Below, one piece after another: positions 1-8,136 of a DNA stretch of 64,000 nt. Location of the stretch: assembly GCF_008107695.1 (NCBI RefSeq), contig NZ_VIRG01000066.1, positions 1,449,939-1,513,938 on the forward strand, written 5' to 3'. Position numbers and translations under genes: made by a program. Below the pieces are notes generated by a model that saw only the letters and a program-made list of their open reading frames with translations, was not told where the DNA came from and ran no database searches. Source of the stretch: Stappia sp. BW2. GTDB lineage: Bacteria > Pseudomonadota > Alphaproteobacteria > Rhizobiales > Stappiaceae. Positions within the stretch are counted from its first letter, which is position 1; each line of letters opens with the position of its first letter.

Positions 1-53
1 CATGCGGGGGCCTGCCTCGTGGCCGGCCCGTTTCCCCACGTGACCCAGCCGCA

Positions 54-1037
54 TCATGCGGACTGTGCCAACTGCAATCCGGCCCGTGCCGTCAGAGCCC
101 TCGCAAGGGTCTCGTCTGACACAAGGTCGGTAATGACACCGGTACGCAGGGCCGCGAGCGTGGCATCCACCTTGCTCTCCCCACCTACCAGCGCAATCAC
201 ACGGCGCCCGCGCACTTCATCGAAATGCAGACCCACGGCGCAATCGCCGAGTGGATCCGGGGCCAGTTTTCCCTCGATCGTCAGAAAGCGCCCCATCAAA
301 TCACAGACGGCGCCGCCCGACAGCAAATCTTCCTGTTCTTTTTTGGAAATCACACCGCGCTGGACAAGATGCCCCTCGTTCTCGACGGAGCCGATGCCGA
401 TCAGGAAGGCATCCGACTGGCGCGCGCGCTCCATCAGGTCCTGCACGCTGCGCTGGGTCAGGAACATCGCCTTTTCGTCCTGGTTCTCGGCAAAATAGGG
501 AACCGGCAGATAATAGCCGATCCCGCCCGTGCGTTCCTGCATCTTCTGGACGATGTCATAGGGATTGGCTGCGAGCGTGCGCGTCAGGGATCCGCAGATC
601 GACATGATTTCCAGATCGTTTCGCGAAGCCTTCGGCAAGGCCTCGACAGCCGCCGTCAGCGTGCGGCCCATGCCGACACCCAGCCGCGTGACATTGGAAC
701 CGCCGAGCAGCCCGGACAGGAACTGCGCCGCGGACACCGCCACGGCCCTGAGGGCGCTGTCGACATCACCGCCGCCAAGGTCGGGCGCGATGATGCAGTT
801 GGTCAGGCCGAAATGCTCCGTCAGCTCCTTTTCGAGCTGAAGGCATTCCATCGGGCGCCCATCGACCTGGAATTTCACGAAACCGGCTTTTTGCGCATAG
901 GCGATCAGGCGATGCACCTTGGCCGGCGACACGCCGAGCTGCGAGGCAATCTCACCCTGGGTGCGACCGCCCACAAAGGACAGCCACGCCGCCCGGATGG
1001 CCATATATGATGTCCAGTCGTCGTCGCGAGTCTGCAT
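54..1037 (-). CDS. SorC/DeoR-type sugar-binding transcriptional regulator
   Basis: This encodes a 327-residue regulator of the SorC family, which binds a phosphorylated sugar or polyol and controls uptake and catabolism genes. An N-terminal helix-turn-helix lies at about residues 25-48 (GEIASQLGVSPAKVHRLI). The rest is the sugar-binding domain, with family-typical segments LGVGMGRT, ISICGS-like and VGLHFDE. I chose the ATG at 1035-1037 because GGAGGGGAAGG lies upstream of it; a TTG 21 codons earlier adds an Arg/Trp-rich tail that does not look like the family. The usual partner transporter or kinase genes are not in this window and may lie beyond its left edge. The ligand cannot be told from sequence; EryD-like polyol control is one possibility. 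Confidence 0.85.
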   Translation of the reverse strand: MQTRDDDWTSYMAIRAAWLSFVGGRTQGEIASQLGVSPAKVHRLIAYAQKAGFVKFQVDGRPMECLQLEKELTEHFGLTNCIIAPDLGGGDVDSALRAVAVSAAQFLSGLLGGSNVTRLGVGMGRTLTAAVEALPKASRNDLEIMSICGSLTRTLAANPYDIVQKMQERTGGIGYYLPVPYFAENQDEKAMFLTQRSVQDLMERARQSDAFLIGIGSVENEGHLVQRGVISKKEQEDLLSGGAVCDLMGRFLTIEGKLAPDPLGDCAVGLHFDEVRGRRVIALVGGESKVDATLAALRTGVITDLVSDETLARALTARAGLQLAQSA

Positions 1038-1390
1038 TCCGCGTCGAAACCTTCCCCTCCAGAGCCACCGCACCCGCCTTGCGGCGGACAGGATGCTCAA
1101 CCACTCTCAAAACGCCCGGCATTCCGGCATTGCATCACATTCGATGAAATACCTGCCTGTTCAGCCATGCGACGCGGTTGACCGCGACGGTCCGACTGTG
1201 CCCTGCTCTCTTTCGGAGCTTTTTGCTTTCCGGAGCCGTGAAGGCCGACCGAAAAATTCTTCACCAAGTGAGAATTTCTTCAGATCATGACCAGCCTTGC
1301 CTTTGCCGTCAACTAAAAAAACTGCCAATTTTCTGGCTGATTGATGCATTTCTGGGCAGCAAAATGCCCCGTTCACCACTTCTGGATGGC

Positions 1391-1468
1391 GGCAAATTCT
1401 GCCCGAAGCGGCGGATCTTCCGGATCCTCTCGGCAAAATTTGCCTAGTCGCCCGGCAAATTTTGCCGA
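1391..1468. promoter_or_regulatory. Three helically phased 13-bp palindromes, candidate operator array
   Basis: Near-identical palindromes lie at 1391-1403 (GGCAAATTCTGCC), 1432-1444 (GGCAAAATTTGCC) and 1454-1466 (GGCAAATTTTGCC). The last two also form a perfect 15-bp inverted repeat (1430-1444 with 1454-1468). Start-to-start spacings of 41 and 22 bp are close to whole helical turns. A half-site AAATTTGCC, followed by TAG as in the second copy, recurs at 1709-1717. The array lies between the SorC-type regulator and the DUF1194 gene, so that regulator is one candidate binder. This is inference. Confidence 0.5.
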
Positions 1469-1667
1469 TGGATCGGACACACCTGCCAAACGCCTGCCCC
1501 TGACCGCAGGAAAAACGGCTGCTTGACCGGCGCGGTTCCGACCTAAGTCAAGCGCCTGTCCAAGCGGTCTTTTTGGCCCCAAGACACGAAACTTCGCCGC
1601 TGTTTCTCACAGGTTTGCGCAAAAATGTGACTGCGATGCCGGATTGAATTAGCTCGAAGAATCACAA

Positions 1668-1685
1668 CCTTACTTAAACGTAAGG
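1668..1685. promoter_or_regulatory. Inverted repeat CCTTAC-N6-GTAAGG
   Basis: Perfect 6-bp arms are separated by ttaaac, about 280 bp upstream of the DUF1194 start. Its size and symmetry fit a dimeric repressor site. No T-tract follows, so it is not a terminator. Confidence 0.3.
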
Positions 1686-1966
1686 CCTCACGCCGGGCCA
1701 TGGATGAAAAATTTGCCTAGCAATTCCGGAACATATCCCGAGCCTGTGGATAGAACATGCACTGCGTGCACATTACTTTTGCCAGCCAGCGGATATTCCG
1801 TTACGTTTGGCATGTAGCTTGCTAAGTACATTTCAAAGTTGATTCAAGGCATTGAGCCATTGCCTTGTTAAGAATCACGAGAAACGGAAAGATAAGGAAT
1901 TCAAAAACAAAATAAACAGGGGAGACGTGGCCATCCAGCCGAAAGGCTGTATTAAGGAGAAAAACC

Positions 1967-2821
1967 ATGCGTCTCGACATAACAAGACTAGACTGTGCAA
2001 CGACGGTTCGTATTTTACTGTCACTGATCTGTGCGGCTTTCCTTTTCGCCGCCCCTGCCACGGCCCGCGACTACCGTTCGGCCCTGATGGCTTCTTCGCA
2101 ATACAGCTACAATCCGGCCAATGAAGTGGACGTCGAACTTGTCCTGGCCGTCGATATCTCTCAATCCATGGATACAGAGGAACAGGAAGTGCAGCGCGCC
2201 GGCTATGTCGCCGCCCTCACCTCCCGGGAATTCCTTGACGCTATTCAGGTGGGACCAATCGGCCGCGTTGCCGTGACCTATATGGAGTGGGGCGGCGTCG
2301 ACGAACACTTCATCGTGGCCGACTGGACGGTGATCCAGGACGCAGGCTCCGCAGCTCATTTCGCTTCCAAGATCGCCGAAGCGCCACTGCGGCAGGTCCA
2401 ACGCACCTCCATCGCCTCGGCGCTCGAAAAGTCCGTCTTTCTGGTCCAGAACAACCAGTACCAGGGTTTGCGCCGCGTGATCGACATTTCCGGTGACGGC
2501 CCGAACAACCAGGGCGGTTCTGTCACGGAAATGCGCGACCGCATGGTGGCGGCGGGCGTGACCATCAACGGTCTGCCCCTGATGATGAAGTCGAACAAGA
2601 ACACCTGGCAGGCAATGCTCAATCTCGATCATTATTACGAGGATTGCGTTATCGGCGGCCCGGGGTCCTTTGCCATTCCGGTGCGAAGCCAGGAAGCCTT
2701 TGCCGATGCGATCCGCATGAAGCTGGTGATGGAGATCGCCGGATTGCACCTGCCGGAACCCGACCCCTACTTCCAGCACGTGGCCGGACGCCAGCCAATC
2801 CGCTGCAATCTGTTCGACTGA
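1967..2821 (+). CDS. Secreted DUF1194 / VWA-like protein
   Basis: This 284-residue protein has a signal peptide (hydrophobic stretch about residues 15-31, likely cleavage after the ATA near 33). A von Willebrand A-like domain follows, with the MIDAS sequence DISQS at 63-67. A later acidic DISGDGPNN segment could complete the metal site. It matches the DUF1194 family of alphaproteobacterial secreted proteins, whose function is unknown; metal-dependent adhesion or partner binding is the generic VWA expectation. AAGGAG seven bases before the ATG fixes the start. The gene stands alone and ends in a strong terminator. The long upstream region with candidate operators suggests dedicated regulation. 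Confidence 0.8.
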   Translation: MRLDITRLDCATTVRILLSLICAAFLFAAPATARDYRSALMASSQYSYNPANEVDVELVLAVDISQSMDTEEQEVQRAGYVAALTSREFLDAIQVGPIGRVAVTYMEWGGVDEHFIVADWTVIQDAGSAAHFASKIAEAPLRQVQRTSIASALEKSVFLVQNNQYQGLRRVIDISGDGPNNQGGSVTEMRDRMVAAGVTINGLPLMMKSNKNTWQAMLNLDHYYEDCVIGGPGSFAIPVRSQEAFADAIRMKLVMEIAGLHLPEPDPYFQHVAGRQPIRCNLFD

Positions 2822-2850
2822 CCGCCACGTCTCCATTCTCCTTACTGGCT

Positions 2851-2889
2851 GCCGCGTTCCCGGCCGGAACGCGGCATTTTCTTTTTTTC
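2851..2889 (+). terminator. Rho-independent terminator after the DUF1194 gene
   Basis: A GC-rich hairpin with arms GCCGCGTTCC and GGAACGCGGC is followed directly by a T-rich run (attttcttttttt). Confidence 0.85.
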
Positions 2890-3113
2890 CGGCCAGCCGT
2901 CTTCCCAAAGGGAACAGCTTCTGAGCCTGCTCCTTCATCTTCCTTTGCCTAAAGCGCTTTGAGCGGCTAAACACTTTCCCGCCGCTGTCGTTTTCTGCCG
3001 GGGTGCCTTCGCCTGTTTTCGTCCGTGCACGAAGAGGTCGCCCGGGACTTTGGTTTCGATCAGCTATCGGCTATTCAATCGATCCGGATTGCATAGACCC
3101 CAGGGGACCCTTG

Positions 3114-3545
3114 ATGCCTGCAACGCCCACTCTTGCGCTTGTCGCGCATGACGCCAAAAAAGACGCCATGGTCGAATTCGCCAAACGGCATCTGGACAAG
3201 CTTTCCGTTTTCGATCTGGTGAGCACCGGCACAACCGGCGGCCGTATTCTGGAAGCCTGTCCGAACCTCAAGGTCACGCGGCTGAAAAGCGGTCCACTTG
3301 GCGGCGACCAGCAAATCGGCGCGATGATTGCCGAAGGCAAGCTGCAGGGCCTGTTGTTCTTCATCGATCCGCTGTCGCCCATGCCCCACGATGTCGACGT
3401 GAAAGCCCTCATGCGCCTTGCCGTCGTCTACGACATGCCGATGGCCCTCAATCCGTCGACTGCGGATATCCTGCTGCGCTCCGCCCGCCTGCAGGGCCTC
3501 AAGACAACGTCCGCGACACCTGAAGTTGGCTCCCTGTCCTCATGA
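3114..3545 (+). CDS. mgsA: Methylglyoxal synthase
   Basis: This 143-residue enzyme converts dihydroxyacetone phosphate to methylglyoxal and phosphate, a bypass of lower glycolysis. Family residues are all visible: H12 near the start (VAHDAKK), the phosphate-binding STGTTG at 38-43, GGDQQIG at 63-69 with the catalytic Asp, DPL at 85-87 and H92. The ATG at 3114 follows AGGGGAC; an upstream in-frame start would add 37 residues not typical of the family. The stop overlaps the glk start by four bases (ATGA), so the two are translationally coupled. Confidence 0.93.
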   Translation: MPATPTLALVAHDAKKDAMVEFAKRHLDKLSVFDLVSTGTTGGRILEACPNLKVTRLKSGPLGGDQQIGAMIAEGKLQGLLFFIDPLSPMPHDVDVKALMRLAVVYDMPMALNPSTADILLRSARLQGLKTTSATPEVGSLSS

Positions 3546-4582
3546 GTTTTCCCAAGACCGCAAAATCCTTTGCCTATCCGGTTCTGGTTGCCGACATCGG
3601 CGGTACCAACGCCCGTTTCGCACTGGTTGACGACGCACAGGCGCCTACCCGCATGTGCGGCAAGACAGCGACCGCGGATCATGCCGACATTTCCTCGGCC
3701 ATCCGCGACGTCGTCCTTGCCGACGCAACGCCGAAACCGCGTACCGCGATCATCGCTGTCGCCGGCCCCGTCACCGGCGACAGGATTCCGCTCACGAATG
3801 CGGCCTGGGTCATCGAACCGCTGAAGATGATTGCCGATCTCGGTCTGGAAGAAGTGATCGTTCTCAACGATTTCGAAGCGCAGGCTCTGGCCCTGCCCGG
3901 TTACAGCGGCGGCGACATAGAACAGGTCGGCTCCGGTGCCATTCGGAATGAGAGCGCCAAATTCGTGCTCGGCCCGGGCACGGGTCTCGGCGCTGCGGCC
4001 ATGATCTATGCCGCACAGACCTGGATCCCCGTTCCGGGAGAAGGCGGCCATGTGGAACTCGGTCCGGTCACACCGGAAGACCTTGCCATCTGGCCGCATA
4101 TCGAGCTTGTCGGCGGACGGCTGGGTGCAGAACAGATCCTGAGCGGCACCGGCCTGCCCCGCCTTGCCCGCGGCGTTGCCACGCATATGGGGACGGAACG
4201 GTGTTTCGAAACCGCAGCCAGCATCACCATGGCCGCAGAAGACAACGATCCGGTTGCGGTCAAAACACTGGAAGTCTTCGCCCGGGCGCTTGGCCGTGTG
4301 GCCGGCGATTTTGCCCTTACCGTTCTCGCACGCGGCGGCGTTTATCTGACCGGCGGCGTTACATCGCGGATCACGCGTTTCCTGACCGACGGAGGTTTCC
4401 GCGCCGCGTTCGAGGCCAAGGCGCCTCACGAAGCGCTGATGGCCAAGATCCCGACCTTCATCGTTCGCCACCCGGACCCGGCTCTGGAAGGCCTTGCCTC
4501 TTTCGCACGCGCACCGGAAGCCTTTGCGGTGGACATGCAGGGCCGGCAATGGACCGCTGGTGCCGAACCGGGCGCGAGCTGA
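3542..4582 (+). CDS. glk: Glucokinase
   Basis: This 346-residue cytosolic kinase phosphorylates glucose with ATP. It has the bacterial Glk signatures: the phosphate loop ADIGGTNAR at about 17-25, the catalytic [11 protein letters not shown] segment, GPGTGLGAA, and the substrate-binding [10 protein letters not shown]. Length is slightly above the usual 320-340. It overlaps mgsA by ATGA and is followed within 12 bases by hrpB, so the three genes are probably one operon. Pairing mgsA with glk places methylglyoxal overflow next to the entry step of glucose metabolism. There is no DNA-binding domain, so it is a kinase and not a ROK repressor. Confidence 0.92.
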   Translation: MSFPKTAKSFAYPVLVADIGGTNARFALVDDAQAPTRMCGKTATADHADISSAIRDVVLADATPKPRTAIIAVAGPVTGDRIPLTNAAWVIEPLKMIADLGLEEVIVLNDFEAQALALPGYSGGDIEQVGSGAIRNESAKFVLGPGTGLGAAAMIYAAQTWIPVPGEGGHVELGPVTPEDLAIWPHIELVGGRLGAEQILSGTGLPRLARGVATHMGTERCFETAASITMAAEDNDPVAVKTLEVFARALGRVAGDFALTVLARGGVYLTGGVTSRITRFLTDGGFRAAFEAKAPHEALMAKIPTFIVRHPDPALEGLASFARAPEAFAVDMQGRQWTAGAEPGAS

Positions 4583-4593
4583 CACGGGCGCCC

Positions 4594-7065
4594 ATGTCCT
4601 GCGTCCCAACCTTTGCGGCCTCGCTACCAATCGACGGTGTCCTGCCGGAGCTTCTGGCAACGCTTGAGGCTGGGCCCAACGCTGTTCTGGTTGCCGAACC
4701 GGGCGCGGGCAAGACGACCCGCGTGCCGCTGGCCCTATTGAATGCAAGTTGGCGCGGTGACGGCAAGATCCTCGTTCTGGAACCAAGACGGTTGGCGGCC
4801 CGCGCTGCCGCACGCCGGATGGCAGCCGAACTTGGCGAAAAACCCGGAGAAACCGTTGGCTACCGGGTGCGCATGGAGACGAAGGTCAGCGCCCGTACAC
4901 GGATCGAGGTCATCACTGAGGGCGTTTTCACAAGGCTCATTCTGGACGATCCGGAGCTGACGGGCGTTGCCGCCATTCTCTTCGACGAATTTCACGAACG
5001 CTCGCTGGACGGCGATCTCGGGTTGGCGCTGGCGCTGGATGTGCAGTCGGCTCTGCGCGACGACCTGCGTCTGTTGCCAATGTCCGCAACGCTCGATGCT
5101 GCCGGGATATCACGCCTGCTTGGCAATGCACCGGTGATCGAAAGCACGGGCCGGAGCTTCCCGGTCGAGACACGATATCTGGGACGGACCCCGAACGAGC
5201 GCATCGAACCACAGATTGTACGGGCTGTCCGGCAGGCACTCGCGGAAGAAACCGGATCCATTCTCGTCTTTCTGCCAGGTCAGGGCGAAATCCGCCGCAC
5301 CGCCGGGATGCTGGACGGCAACCTACCCGCCAATTGCCAGGTCGCGCCGCTTTACGGCGGGCTGGATGCCAAGGCGCAGGATGCGGCCATTCGGCCGGCT
5401 GATGCCGGCATCCGCAAGATCGTGCTGGCCAGTGCCATCGCCCAGACTTCGCTGACCATCGAAGGCGTGCGTGTCGTCATCGACAGTGGTCAGGCGCGCG
5501 TGCCGAAGTATGAGCCGCAGACCGGGCTGACACGGCTGGAAACCGTCCGTGTCTCACGCGCTTCAGCCGACCAGCGCCGCGGCCGCGCCGGACGTACCGA
5601 GCCCGGTGTCTGCTACCGGCTCTGGGATGAAGCGCAGACCGTCGCCTTGCCGCAAGCCGAGGCACGTGAAATTCTGGAAGCGGATCTGACCGGGCTGGTG
5701 TTGGACCTTGCGGCCTGGGGGACACTCGATCCGGAGGCTCTCGCCTTTGCCGATCCGCCACCAAAAGCTGCCTGGACCGAAGCCAGGACACTGCTTCAGG
5801 ATCTTCATGCACTGGATGGCCACGGACGTCTGACCAGCGACGGCAAGGCCCTGGCGAAGCTTCCGCTGCATCCGCGCCTCGCACATATGGTGATCGAAGG
5901 CGTTGCCCGAGATCTCGGCTTTACCGCCGCGATGATCGCGCTGGTGCTGTCCGAACCGGGTCTTGGCGGCCGGGACCCGGACCTGCGTGCACGTTTGCAG
6001 TCCTTGCGTCACGACAAGAGCCAGCGCGTGAAAGACGGCCGCCAGTTGGCTGAACGCTGGCTGAAGCAGGCTGGCGGGTCGGGCAAGGAGATCGACCCGG
6101 AGAGCGCCGGACTTCTGCTCGCCCTTGCCTATCCCGACCGTGTTGCCCAGCAACGCGGACAGACCGGCCGCTTCCGTCTTGCGAACGGCAGGGGCGCTGA
6201 ACTGGAGGCGGAACATGCCCTTTCCCGGGAAGCCTTCCTTACTGTTGCCGATATTCAGGGCAAGGCGGCAAGCGGGCGTATCCAGCTCTGCGCGCCAGTT
6301 TCCAAATCCGATATCGAGGATCTGTTTGCTGCCGACATCGTCGAGCAAGATGAAGTCCAACTGACCGGTGACGGCACGCTGAAGGCGCGGCGTGTCACCC
6401 GCTACAAGGCGGTCGAACTGAAGTCCGTCCAGATCCAGTCCGCCGATCCGGAAGCCGTTGAACGTGCCCTGATTGCCGAAATCCGCCGGCGCGGCGTCTC
6501 CCGCCTGCCCTGGAGCAAGGAACAGGAACGGCTGAAGAAACGTGTCGCCTATGCCCGGGAGAACGGGGCGCAGGATCTGCCGGACCTTTCCGATGGCACC
6601 TTGACGGAAACCCTGGAAACCTGGCTGCAGCCTTATCTCGCCGGCTGCACGAGCCTGGGGGCAATCGACACCGCGCTTCTCGGCAATGCGCTTGCAGTGC
6701 TCCTGCCCTATGATGCGGCTGCACGGCTGGACAGCCTTGCCCCCTCGCACTTCACCGCCCCGACAGGCAGCAAGGTGCCCATCGACTATGGTGCAGCCGC
6801 AGGTCCGACGCTGTCCATTCGCGTGCAGGAACTCTTCGGCCTCAAGGAGCACCCAAGCGTCTGCGACGGCAGATTGCCGCTGATCCTGGAACTTCTCTCC
6901 CCGGCACAACGGCCGATCCAGATCACGAAGGATCTCCCCGGCTTCTGGCAAGGCTCCTGGGCGGATGTGAAAGCCGACATGAAGGGCCGCTATCCGCGGC
7001 ATCCGTGGCCGGACGATCCGATCGAAGCGGAGGCGACGAGAAGGGCAAAACCGCGAGGGAGCTGA
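4594..7065 (+). CDS. hrpB: ATP-dependent RNA helicase HrpB
   Basis: This is an 823-residue DEAH/RHA-type helicase. Walker A is AEPGAGKTT at about 34-42, the Walker B box is DEFH at 131-134, motif III is SAT (LLPMSATLD), and the C-terminal RecA motif includes QRRGRAGR. The C-terminal third matches the HrpB-specific domain. HrpB is conserved in proteobacteria but its RNA substrate is poorly defined. The frame is open far upstream through glk; the first plausible start after glk is the ATG at 4594. The ribosome site is weak, consistent with coupling to glk, whose stop is 12 bases away. Confidence 0.9.
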   Translation: MSCVPTFAASLPIDGVLPELLATLEAGPNAVLVAEPGAGKTTRVPLALLNASWRGDGKILVLEPRRLAARAAARRMAAELGEKPGETVGYRVRMETKVSARTRIEVITEGVFTRLILDDPELTGVAAILFDEFHERSLDGDLGLALALDVQSALRDDLRLLPMSATLDAAGISRLLGNAPVIESTGRSFPVETRYLGRTPNERIEPQIVRAVRQALAEETGSILVFLPGQGEIRRTAGMLDGNLPANCQVAPLYGGLDAKAQDAAIRPADAGIRKIVLASAIAQTSLTIEGVRVVIDSGQARVPKYEPQTGLTRLETVRVSRASADQRRGRAGRTEPGVCYRLWDEAQTVALPQAEAREILEADLTGLVLDLAAWGTLDPEALAFADPPPKAAWTEARTLLQDLHALDGHGRLTSDGKALAKLPLHPRLAHMVIEGVARDLGFTAAMIALVLSEPGLGGRDPDLRARLQSLRHDKSQRVKDGRQLAERWLKQAGGSGKEIDPESAGLLLALAYPDRVAQQRGQTGRFRLANGRGAELEAEHALSREAFLTVADIQGKAASGRIQLCAPVSKSDIEDLFAADIVEQDEVQLTGDGTLKARRVTRYKAVELKSVQIQSADPEAVERALIAEIRRRGVSRLPWSKEQERLKKRVAYARENGAQDLPDLSDGTLTETLETWLQPYLAGCTSLGAIDTALLGNALAVLLPYDAAARLDSLAPSHFTAPTGSKVPIDYGAAAGPTLSIRVQELFGLKEHPSVCDGRLPLILELLSPAQRPIQITKDLPGFWQGSWADVKADMKGRYPRHPWPDDPIEAEATRRAKPRGS

Positions 7066-7165
7066 TTCTCCCGTAAATCACATTCGAATTCAGATAAGCT
7101 CTTGACTTGAGCCTGCCATATGCGTTTCCAAGAAGGGCTTAAACACGAAATTTAAAAGAAATCCG

Positions 7166-8047
7166 ATGAAACTGATCTTTCTCTTTTTTGTTTTTATTTT
7201 TAGCCATGTCTGCGCCGCCAGTAGTTCTACTCCACTGAGCGACAAAGACGCCGAAAGAATCACTTCCGAAATGATGTTGCAACTTGAGCAACTTCATGAA
7301 CGCTTGATGGAGATTCTCGAACTGCAAGACCCAACAGAGCGTCAACCAGAGTTGGAGAGGATCAGAGAAGAACTCGAAGAAATTCAAGTTCCGTATCAGA
7401 CAGCACTGCAGAGTATCGAAACTCAACCACAGGAAAGCTCATCTTTTACGAGAAGGTCGCATCTGAAAGACCTCTGGAAGTGTCAGAAAGCCGTCGCGGT
7501 CCTAGTTACTTTCTCGGACATTGTCGTCCAACCTGAAGTTCGTTTTCGTTCCCCTACCCGGGTTCAGAAAACCTACTTCGATTTCTTGAGCAAAAGTGAA
7601 GACTGTCGCTATCAGCTCGGCAAAGAACCATCTGCAGAGCTCGACACACCTGCGAAAGTATTTCAGGCTTATCTGCGAGTTATGGAGCGTACTCTCCGCG
7701 AGATGAAAGATCTGGACGACCCTGGCTTTCTAGCGGAAACAAGAGGGGATCAGTACGAATGGTTCAGGTTCAAGGAAAAGATTTATTGGCGTCTTTACTC
7801 GGAAAATAGCTGGGAGCTTTATAGGCTATACGCCATCACATCTGGGTTAAGCTTGCGTTCGGAAGAATACCGGAACGAGGTGCGCGCGTTTGGCGCGTGC
7901 CGAACAATGCAGGGATCATTTATGCAACTTGTTGATAAATATTCCTTTTTTTTGGCACGCGATATTCCCGGCCTCCTACACGACAGGTCATTGAACCGCT
8001 TGGTCACGAAGTTCGCGGAATGCGAAGCGGCATTGTCCGATAAGTAA
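7166..8047 (+). CDS. Secreted protein of unknown function, AT-richer than its neighbours
   Basis: The 293-residue product begins with a clear signal peptide (MKLIFLFFVFIFSHVCAAS). It continues with a Glu/Leu/Arg-rich, probably alpha-helical segment at about residues 35-90 that could be coiled coil, then a mixed soluble region with several cysteines (KCQKA, DCRYQ, GACRT, ECEAA). I recognise no domain. Base composition is visibly lower in GC than hrpB and putA on either side, and codon use includes many A/T-ending codons, which suggests acquisition by transfer. It stands alone and converges on putA. Location is predicted to be periplasmic or extracellular. Confidence 0.6.
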   Translation: MKLIFLFFVFIFSHVCAASSSTPLSDKDAERITSEMMLQLEQLHERLMEILELQDPTERQPELERIREELEEIQVPYQTALQSIETQPQESSSFTRRSHLKDLWKCQKAVAVLVTFSDIVVQPEVRFRSPTRVQKTYFDFLSKSEDCRYQLGKEPSAELDTPAKVFQAYLRVMERTLREMKDLDDPGFLAETRGDQYEWFRFKEKIYWRLYSENSWELYRLYAITSGLSLRSEEYRNEVRAFGACRTMQGSFMQLVDKYSFFLARDIPGLLHDRSLNRLVTKFAECEAALSDK

Positions 8048-8076
8048 AACGAACTCTTGTATATCAATCTCCGGAA

Positions 8077-8113
8077 ATGGCTCCCTTCAAACGCGAGGCG
8101 GTAAGGGAGCCAT
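8077..8113. terminator. Hairpin between convergent genes
   Basis: A perfect 11-bp stem (ATGGCTCCCTT with AAGGGAGCCAT) lies in the gap between the secreted orphan and putA. T-tracts are poor on both sides, so it may act as a bidirectional, partly Rho-assisted terminator. Confidence 0.6.
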
Positions 8114-8136
8114 CTCTCAGACCACGAGTTGGCTAA

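Larger units (their letters stand above)
1038..1966. other. Long intergenic region, regulatory sites only
   Basis: These 929 bases between the divergent SorC-type gene and the DUF1194 gene hold no convincing coding sequence; the open frames are short, lack ribosome sites and have no recognisable products. The central part is AT-rich and carries the palindrome array and the CCTTAC repeat listed separately. The last 50 bases before the DUF1194 start are purine-rich with a clear Shine-Dalgarno. Confidence 0.5.

Noticed and set aside
225..1010. Long plus-strand open frame opposite the SorC-type gene
   Set aside because: It is the antisense shadow of a well-supported gene; it lacks a ribosome site and gives an Arg/Gln/His-rich product.
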